In this document: piece by piece, positions 11,101-22,694 of the stretch
Position numbering within the stretch: the first letter of the stretch is position 1
Layout: the number at the start of each line of letters is the position of its first letter
Assembly (NCBI RefSeq): GCF_029227915.1
Contig: NC_079888.1
Span: 19,384,001-19,448,000, forward strand
DNA from: Hydractinia symbiolongicarpus
Taxonomy: Eukaryota; Cnidaria; Hydrozoa; Anthoathecata; Hydractiniidae
Direction: 5' to 3'
DNA: 64,000 nucleotides
The notes under the pieces: model-generated
The model's input: the letters and a program-made list of their open reading frames with translations, nothing else
What the model was told of the DNA's origin: nothing
The model's database searches: none
Translations under genes and position numbers: made by a program

Positions 11101-13557
11101 GTTTAATCTCGATTATGCCGATGCCCATTTCGATAATATCTTTTCAACTGCTGTGTTAGTTGACCCCAAACACTCCATAACTTACACTCCCTATCGAGAG
11201 CCAATGCTCTAATTCCTTGACGCTTGCTCTCTCCCTATGTCATTCCTGTTTCTCGAATAATCTATTTCTCGATGCTTTGCGAGATTGTACTTATGCAATA
11301 CAAAAGCTATAAGTAGGAGAGAAGGTTCCACTCTTTTATCTTCAAAACAATTTTAAAGAATTAGAGCTGGCGTCGGGAATAAGGAATTCTTTTACGTGGT
11401 TTGTTGATTTTGTTCTTTGACATGCAGTAAATTTTCCTTTTTTTAATAGGACCCTGACATATTATCCTTCAGCATACTAGAAGAACACAGACATTGGTGT
11501 CCATGGATCGCGTATGCGCGTGTGGATGACTTCGACGTGACGATCACGGACAGGAACAACTCTTCACCGAATATGCAGAAGATTATGCCGGGATGGAAAA
11601 TCGTGTTGTTTAACCTTTTACCATCAATAAGAAATGAATTAAAAAAGATTTCGGTAAGGGATTTTCCAATCTCTATTCTTCGCTATGATAATAATAGCCG
11701 TATTCTGTTTGTCTGTTTGCGAGAAAAAAGTTGTGCAACGGGCACACGAAATAGCGTGTATTTAAAGACGGATGATCCCGTGGATTTTTCCACGGGTTAA
11801 CGACTAGTCTCTTTACTAATAATCTTATTTTGTCTGTGTGTTCAAAAGGGTTACCGCGTCCCGTAACGAAAACACGAAATGTGATATATAAAGGACGGGC
11901 GACCCTGTGAATTTTTTCACGGGCTAACGACTAGTCTCTTTCATATTAGCCGTATTTTATTTGCTCTGCGCCAACCCCCGCTGAGTTAGAAAGACGTGCT
12001 ACAGAACCACGAATATCAAATGGGATATATCTTTGTCCACTTTGCTGCGACGGGTAAAGCTAAAGACGAACGACCCCGTGAATTTTTTCACGGGTTAGCG
12101 AATATGTTTTAATAGCACACATCTCTGCGCAAAATTCTACTACTGTAGTGATAGCAATGCTACGGAGACTTGAAATGGGATATATAAAGGACATGAGATT
12201 GGTTATTATATTTATGGTTATTTGTTTGTTGGTGCAATAACCTATTCTAGTAAAAACATCACCATAGTAAACTCCATCAAACATAAGTTCAGCGTCAACA
12301 AAAGTCTCAAGATGACGATAGTTAGGGGGTGATCTTAATTGACAGGGGATGAACCGATGTATTAATGTGCCTTTTCAAAAAAAAAAAAATGAAATGCGTT
12401 ATTTTGACACACCCACACTGCTGTAAGAGTAGAATCTTTGTTCTATTAATATGGTTGAATGTGGGTGCATATTACGTCTGATTAGCATTGGTGTTTCTCA
12501 TGAAGGCTGATGCCCTTGGCTACCAAATAATTTTTTGGGACAAATTTTGTCATTGAAAACTTTTAATATCATAATTCAATTATAATTCAGTTATTTTTTA
12601 ACGATTATTTAAGCTTTTTTGGCTCAAGAAGCTTTGTGTTTTTATTTTTGTATCTTCTACTGTATTTATTGGCCTTCCTGAAGATTTTTATTTTCACTTG
12701 TCCCCATCGAGTGACTTGGAATTGCATTGACATACAGACAGACGACAACAATTATATGTAATCATATTTAAGATTTTAAATAAGGGAGAAAAATTTGCGC
12801 AAGAATAGATTGTGGAATTTGCGAATTCATGGTCCAAAAAATCGTAAATTGCGGGGCTAAAGATTGTGAATTGGTGTTACAATCAAAAAATTGCAGGATA
12901 TCAAATTGCGAATTGAAGCAATGATCCATGAATCGCTTAATAAATTTCATCTTGGTCATTAAAATTTGTTACTTTGAAAATTTTTTCTTGAAACTGCGAA
13001 AGAAAAGATTAAGAATTGCTACTCCTGTATATAGCAAAACAACAACAGAAAAATCCTTCATTCTTCTTGAAAATCGAAGCAAAAAAAAATTTCTTGAAAC
13101 TGCGAAAGAAAAGATTAAGAATTGCTACTCCTGGCTAGAAATTGTGGACGAAAAGGTAACGAATTCTGCAATATTTTCTTGCGCAATATTTTTCTTGCAC
13201 AATAATTTCTTTCCTTAAGGTACAACTTTTTGGATATAACAGTTAAATGAATATTAACTAACGATTTACGAAAACGAAGCTGCTTCATCACTGGAATTAC
13301 AAAACGTATTATATAATTGATATCTCACATAAAAAAATTAGTCTTGAGCAGGGTGAGCGACAGTAAAAGTTGAAGTATTAGCTAGTATAGCTAAGTAGTA
13401 GCTGAAGTATTTAACCCTAACACCAAGTCGGATGTGATCATTTCATGGCTATGCTAATTCGTCAGATTTTTTTCTTTAGACTCCACCACCGGCAGAGGCC
13501 TGGAGAACAGTACGTAACGTTCTTGGTGATTGTGTTTCAACATCACCGTCGAAATAG
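5158..13557 (+). CDS. ZC3HC1: C3HC zinc-finger protein ZC3HC1/NIPA, 5' end missing
   Basis: Eight exons join in frame: 5158-5224, 5983-6133, 6646-6857, 7737-7864, 8527-9128, 10823-11091, 11450-11653 and 13480-13557 (TAG). All are bounded by AG and GT. They give 569 residues, and at least one upstream exon with the start codon is not found. The first exon reads RSRDSFLERVKTFT. The next has PFELSPLRCAQYGWC and RCVTC, and the third GHEKLCPW; together they supply the CxxC and HxxxC ligands of the C3HC zinc finger. A second finger is split between LTCTTCGMEVGLW (exon 5) and HRHWCPW (exon 7), as in the animal family. In vertebrates this nuclear protein is described as an SCF-type F-box-like adaptor for cyclin B1 and as a nuclear-basket component. 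The tail PGWK followed by AWRTVRNVL also fits. Exons 5 and 6 carry an internal repeat. Confidence 0.92.
9360..9597. repeat. 28-bp minisatellite, about eight units
   Basis: Repeated GGGACGGCTATTATAGAGAT followed by GTAAACAA, with minor variants, in the fifth intron of the ZC3HC1 model. Confidence 0.9.
9668..10036. mobile_element. MITE, family member 1 (AGGGGCTAC termini)
   Basis: The left end AGGGGCTACGAAACAG and the right end, whose inverse reads AGGGGCTACAAAACG, form terminal inverted repeats. The interior closely resembles the elements at 43595-43986 and 55170-55561, for example in the shared words TAAACAGGTTGTCTAG and GTCTATGTGGTTCTAA. It has no coding capacity. I could not settle a target duplication. 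Confidence 0.7.
10528..10655. repeat. Short tandem repeat of ACTAC/ACTTG words
   Basis: About 20-28-bp units built from AAACTACTACAAACTACTTG and variants, in the ZC3HC1 intron before exon 6. Confidence 0.85.
11670..12110 (+). mobile_element. Head-to-tail array of three short Helitron-like elements
   Basis: Three consecutive segments start with TCTCT followed by a TATTATA-like and CTGTCTG-rich leader. They end in a hairpin of the type CCCGTGGATTTTTCCACGGG. The first two then run on through GACTAG (11804-11807 and 11931-11934), each followed by T. A TC start, a 3' hairpin about ten bases before CTRR and insertion between A and T are Helitron hallmarks. The third copy ends with a mutated terminus near 12104. 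The array begins 16 bp after the ZC3HC1 exon-7 donor and is non-autonomous. Confidence 0.75.
12985..13132 (+). repeat. 42-bp direct repeat pair
   Basis: TTCTTGAAACTGCGAAAGAA and the following 22 bases occur at 12985-13026 and again at 13091-13132 with no difference seen. It lies in the last ZC3HC1 intron. The copies sit in a lysine-rich frame without a supporting splice context, so I do not call an exon. Confidence 0.8.
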
Positions 13558-13825
13558 CTTTGCAGGATGATGGCCTACCCTGTACGTACACCGAAATGAT
13601 GCACCTGCTGTTCACCTGTACAGAGTTGGAGTGTGCACGCCGCACTCTGTGCAAGATCCAGCTTTGTTCGCAAGAAAATATCTACATAGTTCAACATTTT
13701 TGGGATTGGTCCAAGCTTGCAAAGGATGTTAAAATTTGATTATTTATTTTTATTGCTTTATCATTATTCAAGTGATTGACTTTCGAATGCGTGTCTAAAA
13801 AATACATATATACTTGGAGTAGCAT

Positions 13826-13905
13826 ATATAAGGAGCATATATATGAAGCATATATATATATGCTTCATATATATATGAAGCATATATCTAGAGCCCATAT
13901 ATAAT
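13826..13905. repeat. AT-rich palindromic cluster
   Basis: Alternating GAAGCATATATA and TATATATGCTTC words form overlapping inverted repeats that could extrude as a cruciform. They lie just 3' of the ZC3HC1 stop codon, probably beyond or within its 3' UTR. Confidence 0.7.
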
Positions 13906-15481
13906 TCTAGTTTTGAAGCGTTCCCAAACCTAACTTTCTTGAGACATGGCGAAACTATATCAAATATAAATATTCTCTAAGTGTGAGTTTGTTCATCGTA
14001 ATTTATGGCTTACAACACAAATGTTAAATACGATGAATATTTTGATATTTCACTGCCATTTTAAGGTTGTCGTTTTATTAGTATGAAATCGAATTGACTA
14101 AAAAAAATTTTTTTGTAAGGAGTTATTTGATCAAAGCTAATATTATTTCAAGAAATCCTTAATGTCGAGCTTGGTGATGAATTTTAAAGACCGACTCTGT
14201 TATTCGTTCTGTTATAATTTACGAATTAAAAAATTTATTTTTGAAATTTCTAGTAAGTTATAGGTAGCTGCTATGTTTTCTGAAGATACGTTGTAAACAG
14301 TTGAGACTGGGTACAAAAAAACACGCAGTAAAATTTGTAACGCTTGTGTAAATGAAGTTTATTGATTGGTTTTCTTTTTTTTTTTTCGTTTTTCGTTTTA
14401 CTTCGTGAATTCTTTTGTTCACTGTACTGGTTAACATTACTTTCTTTTTTTTTTTTCATCTCTTCCGTGGTAAAAATTTATGACTCCGATGAACGTTTTT
14501 ACTACCACTAACAGACATTGTTCTCGTTCCGGTTCAAAAAGCAGTTAACCAACCTTGTTTTTTTTTGAAGTATGAAACAATTCAAGTCAGACAAAAAATA
14601 AATAAATCTATTTTTGTTTTCTACCACGATTATTTTTATCTTTTCCCTCATATTTTTGGCGCGAAAACTAAATTTCTTTTTATTGTATTATTTGTTTATT
14701 CATTTACTATAATTCAATTATTTTAACCAACTTCATGAAGAGCACAAAATTTATCTCCGAAACATACATTTTAGTTATCCTTGCTTTGCAACATGTCGAA
14801 ACTCACGGTACAGGACAAAAAATATCGGACAAATTCCAATGGAAATTTGTCAAACATTGTTACAGTACATAAAATTCCAAAATTTTTTGCAGTATTTGGT
14901 TTGTGTGCTTCACAAGAAAGTCATATTAAAGAAGAACTACTTTGTTCATACTAATATAATTCCTGGCAGTGAGCCGGATTCGATTCGCGGTTCCCAGAAC
15001 TGGGAGCCGCAGACGAACCCAATACACTACGTGCGGCAGTATGTTAGTGATAAACTCAGATAGCTTATCCGGATAGTGTGTATACATAGGTGAATATTTA
15101 TCAAAGCACATCCGTATTTCATTCTGCTTCACCCCGATCAGACCTCTGATCATAACAGGGGAGTATAATGCGTGTAAGTCATATTGAAGATAAAAGTTCT
15201 TAATCTACGTTCCTGTTTTTACATAATTCGCAAATAACGGCGCTAGCAATTGGTCGTCAAGTGGTGGTTAAGTACAGCCGCTGAAAACGAAAAAGACCTA
15301 TCGCACTAAAACTTTCTCTGCAAAAAGAGACCCGTTGCATGGAAAACGTCTATCGATTTAATTTACGCATACAATAATTACATTGAATACTTTCCGTAGA
15401 ATAAAGCTTCATATAAAAAGCTTTCGTAAACGCGTATTTGTCAACAAAACGTAATTACCTGGTAACATTCTTTTGATGCAT
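13906..15481. other. Intergenic stretch with one hairpin, otherwise nothing seen
   Basis: No credible exon. A GC-rich hairpin with 11-bp arms occupies 14987-14997 and 15000-15010 (GCGGTTCCCAG against CTGGGAGCCGC, loop AA) in otherwise AT-rich DNA. It may be part of a decayed repeat. Confidence 0.45.
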
Positions 15482-15758
15482 TTAATGGGGAACTACAGCT
15501 AATCTACTTATGTGGCCATCCGCGTCCCCAAAGTCAATTGCCTGAGAGTTGTTATCAAGCCGCCGCCAAGTTAAAGACAAAGTGCCCTGTGAACGAAAAA
15601 AAATAGAGGTTAGTAATCGAAGGACTGAGAGTTTGCGAAAAAGCCCCGCAAAAAAATTATGTGTTGACCTGAGCACTCTCCTCTGTTTCCAATAGGACAC
15701 CCTCCCCCGGCGCTATTAATTTTTCCACCCAGGTCATTTTTATTCCGACCCCAGGGAC
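15482..15758 (-). CDS. Two 3'-terminal exons of an unrecognised gene
   Basis: Exons 15669-15758 (30 codons) and 15482-15586 (34 codons plus TAA) join in phase 0. The acceptors are TTCAG and TTCACAG; the donor is CAG followed by GTCAAC, which is weak. The encoded C-terminus reads VPGVGIKMTWVEKLIAPGEG, then VLLETEESAQ, then GTLSLTWRRLDNNSQAIDFG and DADGHISRLAVVPH. The alternating pattern and the W...IDFG spacing recall the end of a beta-sandwich such as a GOLD-type domain, but this is only a guess. Upstream exons would have to lie between here and 16.67 kb or further away. I could not place them, so this may be a pseudogene fragment. Confidence 0.4.
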
Positions 15759-16668
15759 CTGAATTTTGTCAATGGCAGCCGTTTAATAAATTAGAAAAAA
15801 GACAGAAAAAATTATAGATTTAAAATCTACTAAGATAACTACCAATAATAACAGATAAATAACTAAGTATATATATGTGTTCCTAACAACTGTGTTACAG
15901 AATTTTCATGTTCGCATGATGGGGTGAAAATAAGTAGGTTTTAGATGTACTCACCAGTTGTGTGTTATAACTAACAACAGTATTTTTTCATGTTTTGAGT
16001 CTTTTTTCCACAACATGCTACAAACTTTGAACGACGAAGTTTGTTATGATTAGAAGGCGCCAAATGTGAATAAATATACAGACCGGAAACATTTAACAAA
16101 TCGAAAGCCCATCACTTGTTGTTCAACATTTTTGCTGTTTTGATCGTCAACTCTTGTCAAACTATTTTGTACGTATTGACCCGTGACCATTACAATAAGA
16201 AGAAAATATATATTTTAGCCACCCATTGGTAAATGTGTAAAATAATGAATTATAAATAATTCACCACTAGCAAGGATGTAAGAAACTGATACAACAGGCA
16301 ACAGAGGGGCAACAGGTGTTTGGAACGAGGTTAGAACAAAGCAAACCAGTAGGTCTGGTCATCAAAATCAACTCTGTTTTTGTGAACTTTTATTCAGCAT
16401 CCGTGCCGTGCGCAGTTCGCCCCTTGTTTAATTAGGTGGATAATAGAGGACTTCCGAAAGTGTAATAAAGTAACAGAACAACACATATATAGAAAAAAAA
16501 TCTCTTTCACAGCAAAACTAAACAAATAATTGAAGCAGTGATTGAAGTTAAATTTTACTGTATGAAATTTAAACTGGTGCAAACTTAAAAATACAGAACA
16601 TGCATTACAAAACTTGCAAAATCGTGTAAAATAAAGGCGTGTTCTTTACTCGTGATTTACTGGTTCCT
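15759..16668. other. Non-coding stretch 3' of the acidic-protein gene
   Basis: No exon recognised apart from a possible donor near 15950 on the minus strand. A minus-strand AATAAA (plus strand TTTATT at about 16389-16394) lies about 280 bp after the last stop of the acidic-protein gene and could be its polyadenylation signal. Confidence 0.4.
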
Positions 16669-19262
16669 TTACTTCTTTTTCTTATCATCCTCATCTTCAT
16701 CTTCATCTAGATCTTCACCCTTGCCATCAGTTTCATCTTCGTTGAAATTAAAATCGTCATCGTCCTCCTCAGTGTTATTTTTCAATTCATCCTTCTCATC
16801 GTTATCTTCTTCATCCTCTACAATTGGAACATCCTCATCTTGTTCTTCTGCAGTTGCAAATGGTGTGTTATCCTCAAATGCAGCTTTGATTTCATTTTCT
16901 AGCTTTTCATCTTTGTCTTCCTCCAGTTTTGGTTCATCATCCGATTTTTTCGGTTCCTCTTCTCCATCATCGGTGTAGAAAGAATCTAATTCTTTATCTT
17001 CTTTTTGACTTTCGTCTTTCTCCTTGGGTTCACTTTTTTACTTGGCTTCATCCTTCTTCACATCTTTTTCTATGGGGGTTACTTCACTGCTTTCACCAAC
17101 TTTAATGTCGTCGACAGAGATTTCATCTTTTCCTGATTGACCTTTCTTACTTTTATCACTTTCAACTTCGCCAACATTTGCTCCTTTTGACTCATCTCCA
17201 TAAAAATCATCTAATTCTTTGTCTGTTTGATCTTTTCCCGATTTGTCGTTTTTACCTTTATCGCTTTCAACATCGTCAACATTACCTTTTGACTGATCTC
17301 CATAAAAATCATCTAGTTCTTTGTCTTTTGATTTGTTGTCAGCATCATTGTTATCCTCGTCAAGTTCATCATCATCACCATCATCACCATCGTCTTCTTC
17401 CTCATCCTTAACATCCGTTGACTGTGCGTCGGCGTTTTCTTTCGGCTGTTAATATTCAACGAGTAAAAATTAGCTTAAATAACATTTTAAACAAACACCA
17501 ACTTTTACAATAGTTCCGTTCCAAGAACAAAATTTTTATCTACAACAATGTATACTACAAAATTCCAACTTTTCCTGGCATTCGAACATCATTCAAGATG
17601 AGAACAAAAAAAATGCAAGCAAAATTCTCACCATATCATCACTTTCATTGTCGAGATGGGATTCCTCTTCATCATCCTTATCGTCGGCGTCGTCATAGTC
17701 GTTTAACTCGTCGCCGTCATTAGATTTATTATCGTCGTCTTCATAATCATCGTCAGAGTTACTTGTCTCGTCTTCATCAAAAAACTCACCGTCTTCAGGA
17801 ACAGCATCTTCAAAATCGGTTATATCTTCATCAAGGTCATCATCTAAAGACGATCGAAAAACAAAAACTTTGTGACAAATTGTAGGAAAATTGAGAATAC
17901 ATAAAGCGAAGCAATTAAGCGCAACGTAGTTCGCAGGGCTCTTCTACACCTAGAATATTCTGACGGGAAGGCCAGAATAACATAGGCGAAGAAGAGCCCT
18001 GGAGACGAGGATGAATTGAGAGTTTTAGGTACAACAGATTAGCTTCATTAATACAGATACAGATTAAACCTTAATTAATTTCAACTTCGAGAGTAATAAC
18101 AAAAGTAATCTTTTTAATTTAAATGTATAGTTGAGGTGTTTATCTACGAAACTTTCGGTTACGCCTCCGATGTGTGCATAAAATTATTTTCATACCCAGA
18201 TAAACCTCGACAGTGGGGATATTTTAAACGTCTGGAGACGAGGAATTGTCAGCACAAATCTCCTGATTTAATTAAATTTTGATTCTTCATAATGGCAATA
18301 TAAAACTATTATTTTTTAAAAGGTGCGGGCATGGTTGCTAAAGTATTATCAACAGCAATTAGCCATCAGTAACTTCCTTCACAACGGCTATCGAAAGTAC
18401 AAAAAAGCAAATGAGATAGAACTTCCTTCCCAGAAACTTCCTCTGAAAGCAATTAATCAGACAATTAGTTTTGGATTGAAAGACTAGTTACAGTTCTCTC
18501 TGGCTATGAAAGGTTCGTAAAAACGTCGTTTTTAATTTAGGAAAATGCTGAGTCATGTGTGAGGACACGACACCAACGAAAGTGTTCTCGCTCAACCAGA
18601 CAATCGTCTTAGATAACAATCCTATTCTCGTGCTGAATGATTTTATGGTCTATGTCATATCTCGGCCGGGGTTTTAACCCAAGAACTTCCGCGCTGGGAG
18701 CGAACGCTATACCACAAGGCTACCAGTCGGTTGTGAATTATTTAAGAACATTTCATCATTTTCAATCACGAAGCTCGAATAAAAAAACTTTACTAAAAAC
18801 TGCAGAACTTTTTCAAAACATTTCAATGGGAAAAAAACGTTTTTTTTTATAACCACAATATTTAAGGATATTTCACAGCTTTTCAAGTCATTATACAAAA
18901 TAAGACTTATGGAAACAACTACGCTGTCGAAACTTGCCTTGTATAATTATACCCTTAGTTTTGTGACTGTATCCCATTCCATTTTCTAGCTTTATTTTGA
19001 ATTCTCACTTAAATCATGTACTTTGAAGGTAAAAATATTTCATGCTGTATATACTTCATTAATATTTTTTACCAAACATGGAGCACGTTCTGCGAAATAT
19101 AAATTCCTTAAAACCAAAAGTTATAAACAACGTATCTCAGTACTGTTTACCCTTCACATATAAAATAAACAAAAAAAACATTGTAGTTTTACCTTTATCG
19201 TCTCGTAGTGGCACTGCGTTGATGCAAACCAACCCAATCAAAAACAAAACCAACAACTTCAT
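16669..19262 (-). CDS. Secreted, extremely acidic Asp/Glu-rich protein with an in-frame stop
   Basis: Three exons fit in phase: 19193-19262 (ATG, hydrophobic signal peptide MKLLVLFLIGLVCINA then VPLRDDK), 17632-17843 (almost continuous D/E, such as DDDYEDDDNKSNDGDELNDY) and 16669-17445. Exon 3 has a TAA at 17038-17040, ending the protein at 229 residues. The same frame then stays open for 122 more acidic codons to a second TAA at 16669-16671. The motif DKELDDFYGD occurs twice before the stop and again after it as DKELDSFYTDD, so the downstream part was once coding. Either this allele carries a nonsense mutation or the base is an error. Signal peptide plus acidic repeats fits a secreted calcium-binding or mineral-matrix-like protein, similar in style to cnidarian acid-rich proteins, but no family is identified. 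Confidence 0.7.
18655..18735 (-). mobile_element. tRNA-derived SINE head
   Basis: The minus strand reads TAGCCTTGTGGTATAGCG (18705-18722, like a pol III A box). About 25 bases later comes GGGTTAAAACCCC (18668-18680, like a B box), then GGCCGAG. This is the layout of a tRNA-derived SINE promoter. It lies in the first intron of the acidic-protein gene on the same strand. The tail probably extends towards 18540, but its end is not clear. Confidence 0.65.
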
Positions 19263-22200
19263 TTTGTTAAATTTTGGTTTCTTTCTCGTATTATTGAACG
19301 TTCTCTGCACTTCAAAAGTTACTGACAACTGAGTTCTGTTGGGATGTGCGGACAATTAAATAATCAATTACTAACGACACTCTCCGTCACATGTGCACAA
19401 ATTTATAGCTAGTTGTTAGCCAAGAGTGATGGAGAGTGATAAGAATCTTTTCATGCGAAAGTGTTGTATTTATCTATTTGTTTATTTATTTGTCCATTCT
19501 AATTATACCCAGGTTTCTCGTGCTTCAAAACGATAGCGGAAATTTAACTTGCACTTTTCTTTTATTAAAAACGTCCCGAAATTGATTTGTAAACCCTATG
19601 TGGTGGACACAGATCATAACACTTAACAGGCTTTTTTCCAAATTGAATCAAATTTGACACACTTATTACGTCATTAAAGAAACAAAATGGCAGCAATAAA
19701 TTTTTGCTCATATCAGCAATTTCCTTGTTACGCCTCGGAAGCTTGAAATTTGTTGAAAATCCAACTATCTGATAAAATTCAATGATCTATTCCCTAGAAC
19801 GAAGTTTAAAATTCTGATTAAAAACAGCAAAATAATTTGTGAATCGTTTTTAGAATGAACTGCAAAGGCCGTTCTTTTGGAGTACTTGAAGCTTCCATTT
19901 AAGTTAAATAAATATTTGATATTTCTACTTACAACTAGACATTCAATTTTGTCCGAACTATGTGTTGAAAAATAAATAAGTTAATTATTACTTCAGGCTT
20001 TAGTAGAAAGTTAATATACAGCGATTAATTTTGAGGTGAGAAATAATTAAATTTCCGCGCCTAAAGGCGTAGGAAATTCTTTAAAACCGTTGTTTTTTTC
20101 TTTTGGAGCATTTTCTGAGAAAATATCGACCCCGGGATTTCACGTTCCTCTGAGAGGAGGATAGTATCAGTATAACTGACTAACTAACCCTGTCCCAAAT
20201 GGTCAATTGCGCTGTCACAGATTTAAACTTCGTACCCAAGCTCCCTAAGTACTGGGAAGTCATCTAAATGACGTTTCAGGCAAAAATTGGTATTTCTTTT
20301 CGACAAAATTTGGCACAGTTAACAAAAAAAGTATGCTGAACATAATGGTGACATTATAATTTTGATTAGGCCAAAATTTGGTCCGAAAATTAAAACTACT
20401 TTATTTTCAACAAAAATTGGCAAAGTTAACAAAAAAAGTATGCTGAACATAATGGTGACAACAAAATTTTGATTTTAGTCACCTAAATGTCATTTTAGGC
20501 CAAAATTGGTCCAAAAATTAAAACCACTTCATTTTCGGCCAAATTTGGTACAGTTAACAAATAAAGTATGCTGAAAAAGATGATGATACAAAAGTTTGAT
20601 TTTTTGTCACCTAAATGTCAATTCAGGCCTAAAATTGTCCAAAAATTTAAACTACTTTATTTTGGACAAAAATTAGCACAGTTAATAAAAAAGTATGCTA
20701 ATTTTGATTTTTTGTCAACTAAATGCTGTTTAAGACTATAAACGTTTCAATCGCAAGACTTTCAACCATGAATGATAGGCTGTATTTTTTGTTAGCAATT
20801 TCTTTTAAAATGTGAGTTTATTATGACACGTTTCGTTTTGTTTACGTTTGTTGTAAGATATAATGTCACTTGTGTGCTTTATCTTCAGAGCTTCATGCAT
20901 TAAACCTCTTCAAATGTTTGGCACGACAACACAACGAATTAGCAGGTCATCAATTTTTTTTTATTAGCGAACGGAAATTCTTAGAGCCCCCAGGGCTTCT
21001 TGTTCGAATTTTAAAAGGGTCAGGTTAAAGTTACTTCAAGTCACAACATTTCTTTCAAATATACAACCTATCAAGTTGCTAGAATAAATGCAAGCTTATT
21101 TCTGTAAAAAACACAACAATAAAATTTATGGTATTTGTATTCATCTTAGATGTTTTTAATTATTTATTACTTTCCATCCAATACTTTATAACGTCGCATA
21201 AATTCGTTGGTAAGAAATCTTTAACTTAAAGATTATATGAGATTATATAAGTGCAAAGTAAAAATGACTCAGCTATTTTTTTGGAAAATTTTCGCGGCTT
21301 TTATTTACTAACCAATCCGCGTTTCTCATAACAACAGGCATTCCCCTCAAGAAAACGCAAAATGGCAGACACAGACACAACAATGTGCGACGTACACTAG
21401 CTCTATTTATAAGGAAAAAATTAAATTCTGATTTGTGTAATATAATCCCAAAGAGCCCTGGGGAAGAGGATGAGGCTTGTTAAAATCGTTCTGCGTATTG
21501 CGTTGTTTCTAAATAAAGAATTGCACTTCAAATATTCACGACTGCGTCAGCAGTATAAGAGGATGGTTTGGTGTAGAATAACCTTCTTTTATTCAACAGA
21601 ATCAACGCAGTAAATAAAATTTCTTTCAAGGTTTCAATCAATTTAATCACTAAAATAAAAATATCTTTTCATTACAAACATAAACGTGAATTATTTATAG
21701 CGTTTGACGAAAATTCAGCCACATGGTTTAACATGCGAAAACGATTTTATTTCTGACTTATTTACCCTATGAAATCAACCACAAAAAACTCAACCAAACA
21801 TATTCATTTTAGACTTAATGACGTAGATTTTAAGTAAAAATTAATGAATGTTCAATATAACGGTATAAACCAAAAGCAAGACTCGATCAGGGACCCCTAC
21901 AATGGAGTATGAATTTGTTAAATAAATGGAATCCCATTGAAAAAGGAATCCTGGATAGAAGTGAATATTTTTTCATTTCTTCCGAATTTATAATAATCTA
22001 TTTCGTTTTTGACATTAATTTCAAATTCAATATTTACTAGAATATTAACTATCCATATTTACCTTTTGATCTACAAATGCTTTTTTAAGTAACATTTAAA
22101 AGAATTCTCAGTAATAGAAAATTGGCAAGCAAGATAATTAAAAATGGGGAAAATCAGTTTTTTAGCCGCTTTGGATGTAAAAAAACTTAATTTCTCGCAA

Positions 22201-22694
22201 TTTGCGTAGAGCCTGTGTGTATTTGGTTATTATAAATTCTTCTTGTAAAATTTTTCTCAAAAAGTTGTACTTGTAAAACCGTTTTTATAAAATTCTGTTC
22301 TACCTGTAAAATCGGACAGCCCCACTTCAGGAGGATTTTACTTTTGAAGGGAACTCGGTCATGTTTTACGCTTTGAACCAACTGTCAATATTTCACTTAA
22401 ATTGAAGGCAGGAGTCAATATATGTCGTGTTGAATGACAGTGAATAATTGATTCGAAACAAAGAACAGAAAAACATGCAACAAAACTCACGAAATGCCTT
22501 TACTGCATCTGCTCGGGTATCAATATGATTGGTTAGCTTCTCACACGTGATTAGAAACAACACTGCTTATTGGTTATATTTCTGGGTAACAATGGGTATT
22601 GTTTTCAAAAATTTCATCCCATATATGATTTTTCACACAAGGATCAGTAATTTTTTTGTTCAACTGTTCATTGGAGGTGTTACACACAGAAAGT
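19263..22694. other. Intergenic region between two divergent secreted-protein genes
   Basis: Shared upstream region of the acidic-protein gene (minus) and the PAN-domain gene (plus). Apart from the tandem repeat at 20258-20735 I see no coding segment. Promoters of both genes must lie here, but I cannot point to a core element. Confidence 0.5.
20258..20735. repeat. ~120-bp tandem repeat, about four diverged units
   Basis: Units share CACAGTTAACAAAAAAAGTA, TGCTGAACATAATGGTGACA, GTCACCTAAATGTCA and GGCCAAAATT in the same order, with substitutions and small deletions. Confidence 0.8.

Noticed and set aside
12985-13218. Lysine-rich plus-strand frame considered as an extra ZC3HC1 exon
   Set aside because: It is built on a 42-bp direct repeat, and exon 7 joins directly to exon 8 in phase 0 without it.
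18655-18735. Possible functional tRNA gene
   Set aside because: Only A-box- and B-box-like segments match; acceptor and anticodon stems do not close, so a SINE head is the better reading.
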